From: Candidatus Chryseopegocella kryptomonas
Lineage (GTDB): Bacteria; Bacteroidota; Ignavibacteria; Kryptoniales; Kryptoniaceae
Length of the DNA: 64,000 bases
Direction of reading: 5' to 3'
NCBI RefSeq assembly: GCF_001536065.1
Contig: NZ_CZVW01000008.1
Span: 38,671-102,670, forward strand
Within the stretch, counting starts at the first letter, position 1. Each line of letters begins with the position of its first letter. Below, piece by piece: positions 63,558 to 64,000 of the stretch. The notes beneath the pieces are model-generated. The model did not search any database. It saw only the letters and a list, made by a program, of their open reading frames with translations, and was not told where the DNA came from. Both the position numbers and the translations under genes were made by a program.

Positions 63558-64000
63558 TCAAAGGATGATTTTGAATAACTCTGTTAATAAATTTAATAAA
63601 ACGACCACACAAATTGAAGTTAAAACTGCGAAAATTAAGCCCTTGATAAAACTTCCTGTAATATATTTTAAAGCGAGAGTTACCAGGGCAAATGAATACA
63701 GTTTTAAAAGCAAATTAACTCCCGTGAAAATATAAAATTGAATTGGTTTCAAATTCTGTGGCTTTGGTGATTCCGTGAAATAATAAATCCCGAACACAGC
63801 AAATATCGCTGGAAGAAGAAAAAAGATTGAAAACGATATTGGAAAAGTAAGGTAAGAAACAAGCGCAAAAATTGACTTTACATTTATCTTCTCATCCCCA
63901 AAAATTAACAAAATTCTTATCACAACAGAAAGCAAAAATAAAAGCAAAACGCCAACAACAAGACCAAAACAAAATCCATAAAAAATTATAAATGCAAAAT
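63558..64000 (-). CDS. Polytopic membrane protein, truncated at the window edge
   Basis: The reading frame remains open from the stop at 63558 to the window end (GFCFGLVVGV upstream of the TTG at 63947), so the gene continues beyond 64000 and that TTG need not be the start. At least 146 residues are visible with about four or five hydrophobic helices and no catalytic motif. It lies 4 nt before the HyuA-like gene, so it is probably co-transcribed. The function is unknown. Confidence 0.6.
   Translation of the reverse strand, partial: FAFIIFYGFCFGLVVGVLLLFLLSVVIRILLIFGDEKINVKSIFALVSYLTFPISFSIFFLLPAIFAVFGIYYFTESPKPQNLKPIQFYIFTGVNLLLKLYSFALVTLALKYITGSFIKGLIFAVLTSICVVVLLNLLTELFKIIL

Overview
This 64 kb window is low-GC, very densely packed chromosomal DNA with one tRNA gene. 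It suggests a bacterium of the Fibrobacterota-Chlorobiota-Bacteroidota (FCB) superphylum. The signs are two secreted proteins with type IX secretion (T9SS) type C-terminal sorting domains, a pair of PorV/PorQ-like outer-membrane barrels, an Lgt with the Bacteroidota-style GRIGC...GDGD loop, and possible TAnnTTTG -7 promoter elements. AT-rich coding, many 1-40 nt gene overlaps and peptidase-heavy content recall thermophilic Ignavibacteria/Kryptonia-like lineages. That placement is inference; no rRNA or other decisive marker is present.

Layout. 1-1.1 kb: a hairpin-rich ~105 bp tandem repeat, tRNA-Arg(CCG), and a coiled-coil PD-(D/E)XK-like protein. 1.3-4.2 kb: pdxJ, a Cys/Met PLP enzyme, a peroxiredoxin and an unknown gene. 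4.3-9.4 kb (+): a respiratory operon with a CuA subunit II, a B-family heme-copper subunit I, a SCO-like chaperone, a Cyc2-like cytochrome-porin and a diheme cytochrome c. Subunit I keeps all six heme/copper histidines but has Asn where oxygen reductases have the cross-linked Tyr, so it is better read as a putative nitric oxide reductase. 22.4-9.4 kb (-): one 13 kb run tsaD, trpA, a chorismate mutase-MltG fusion, a polytopic membrane protein, ubiX, a P1 peptidase, phoB-phoR, and pstS-C-A-B-phoU. A Pho box with four 11-bp-spaced repeats lies upstream of pstS.

22.5-29.7 kb: comF, acyl-CoA dehydrogenase, meaB, a sugar-nucleotide epimerase, an M28 peptidase, a PflX-like radical SAM protein and an SPW-like membrane protein. 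29.9-36.2 kb (+): an M50 protease, a lipoprotein, a T9SS beta-propeller, two PorV-like barrels and a glycosyltransferase. 36.2-64 kb (-): lgt, hisS, PTS-IIA, a sugar-1-P nucleotidyltransferase/mutase fusion, an amino-acid permease with tryptophanase, M1 and M14 peptidases, a frameshifted DUF1015 gene, era, a GH94 phosphorylase and a lipid kinase. It ends with a translationally coupled cluster of a DapB-like dehydrogenase, two FAD oxidoreductases, NanE and a hydantoinase/oxoprolinase-type ATPase.

Taken together, the cell appears to be a proteolytic heterotroph that secretes peptidases, imports and degrades amino acids (tryptophanase plus permease, MeaB, acyl-CoA dehydrogenase), responds to phosphate limitation through PhoBR-Pst, and carries an unusual periplasmic/outer-membrane cytochrome chain ending in an NO-reductase-like enzyme. 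The features most worth follow-up are the Tyr-to-Asn heme-copper enzyme with its Cyc2-like partner, the AroQ-MltG fusion, and the NanE/FAD/oxoprolinase cluster.
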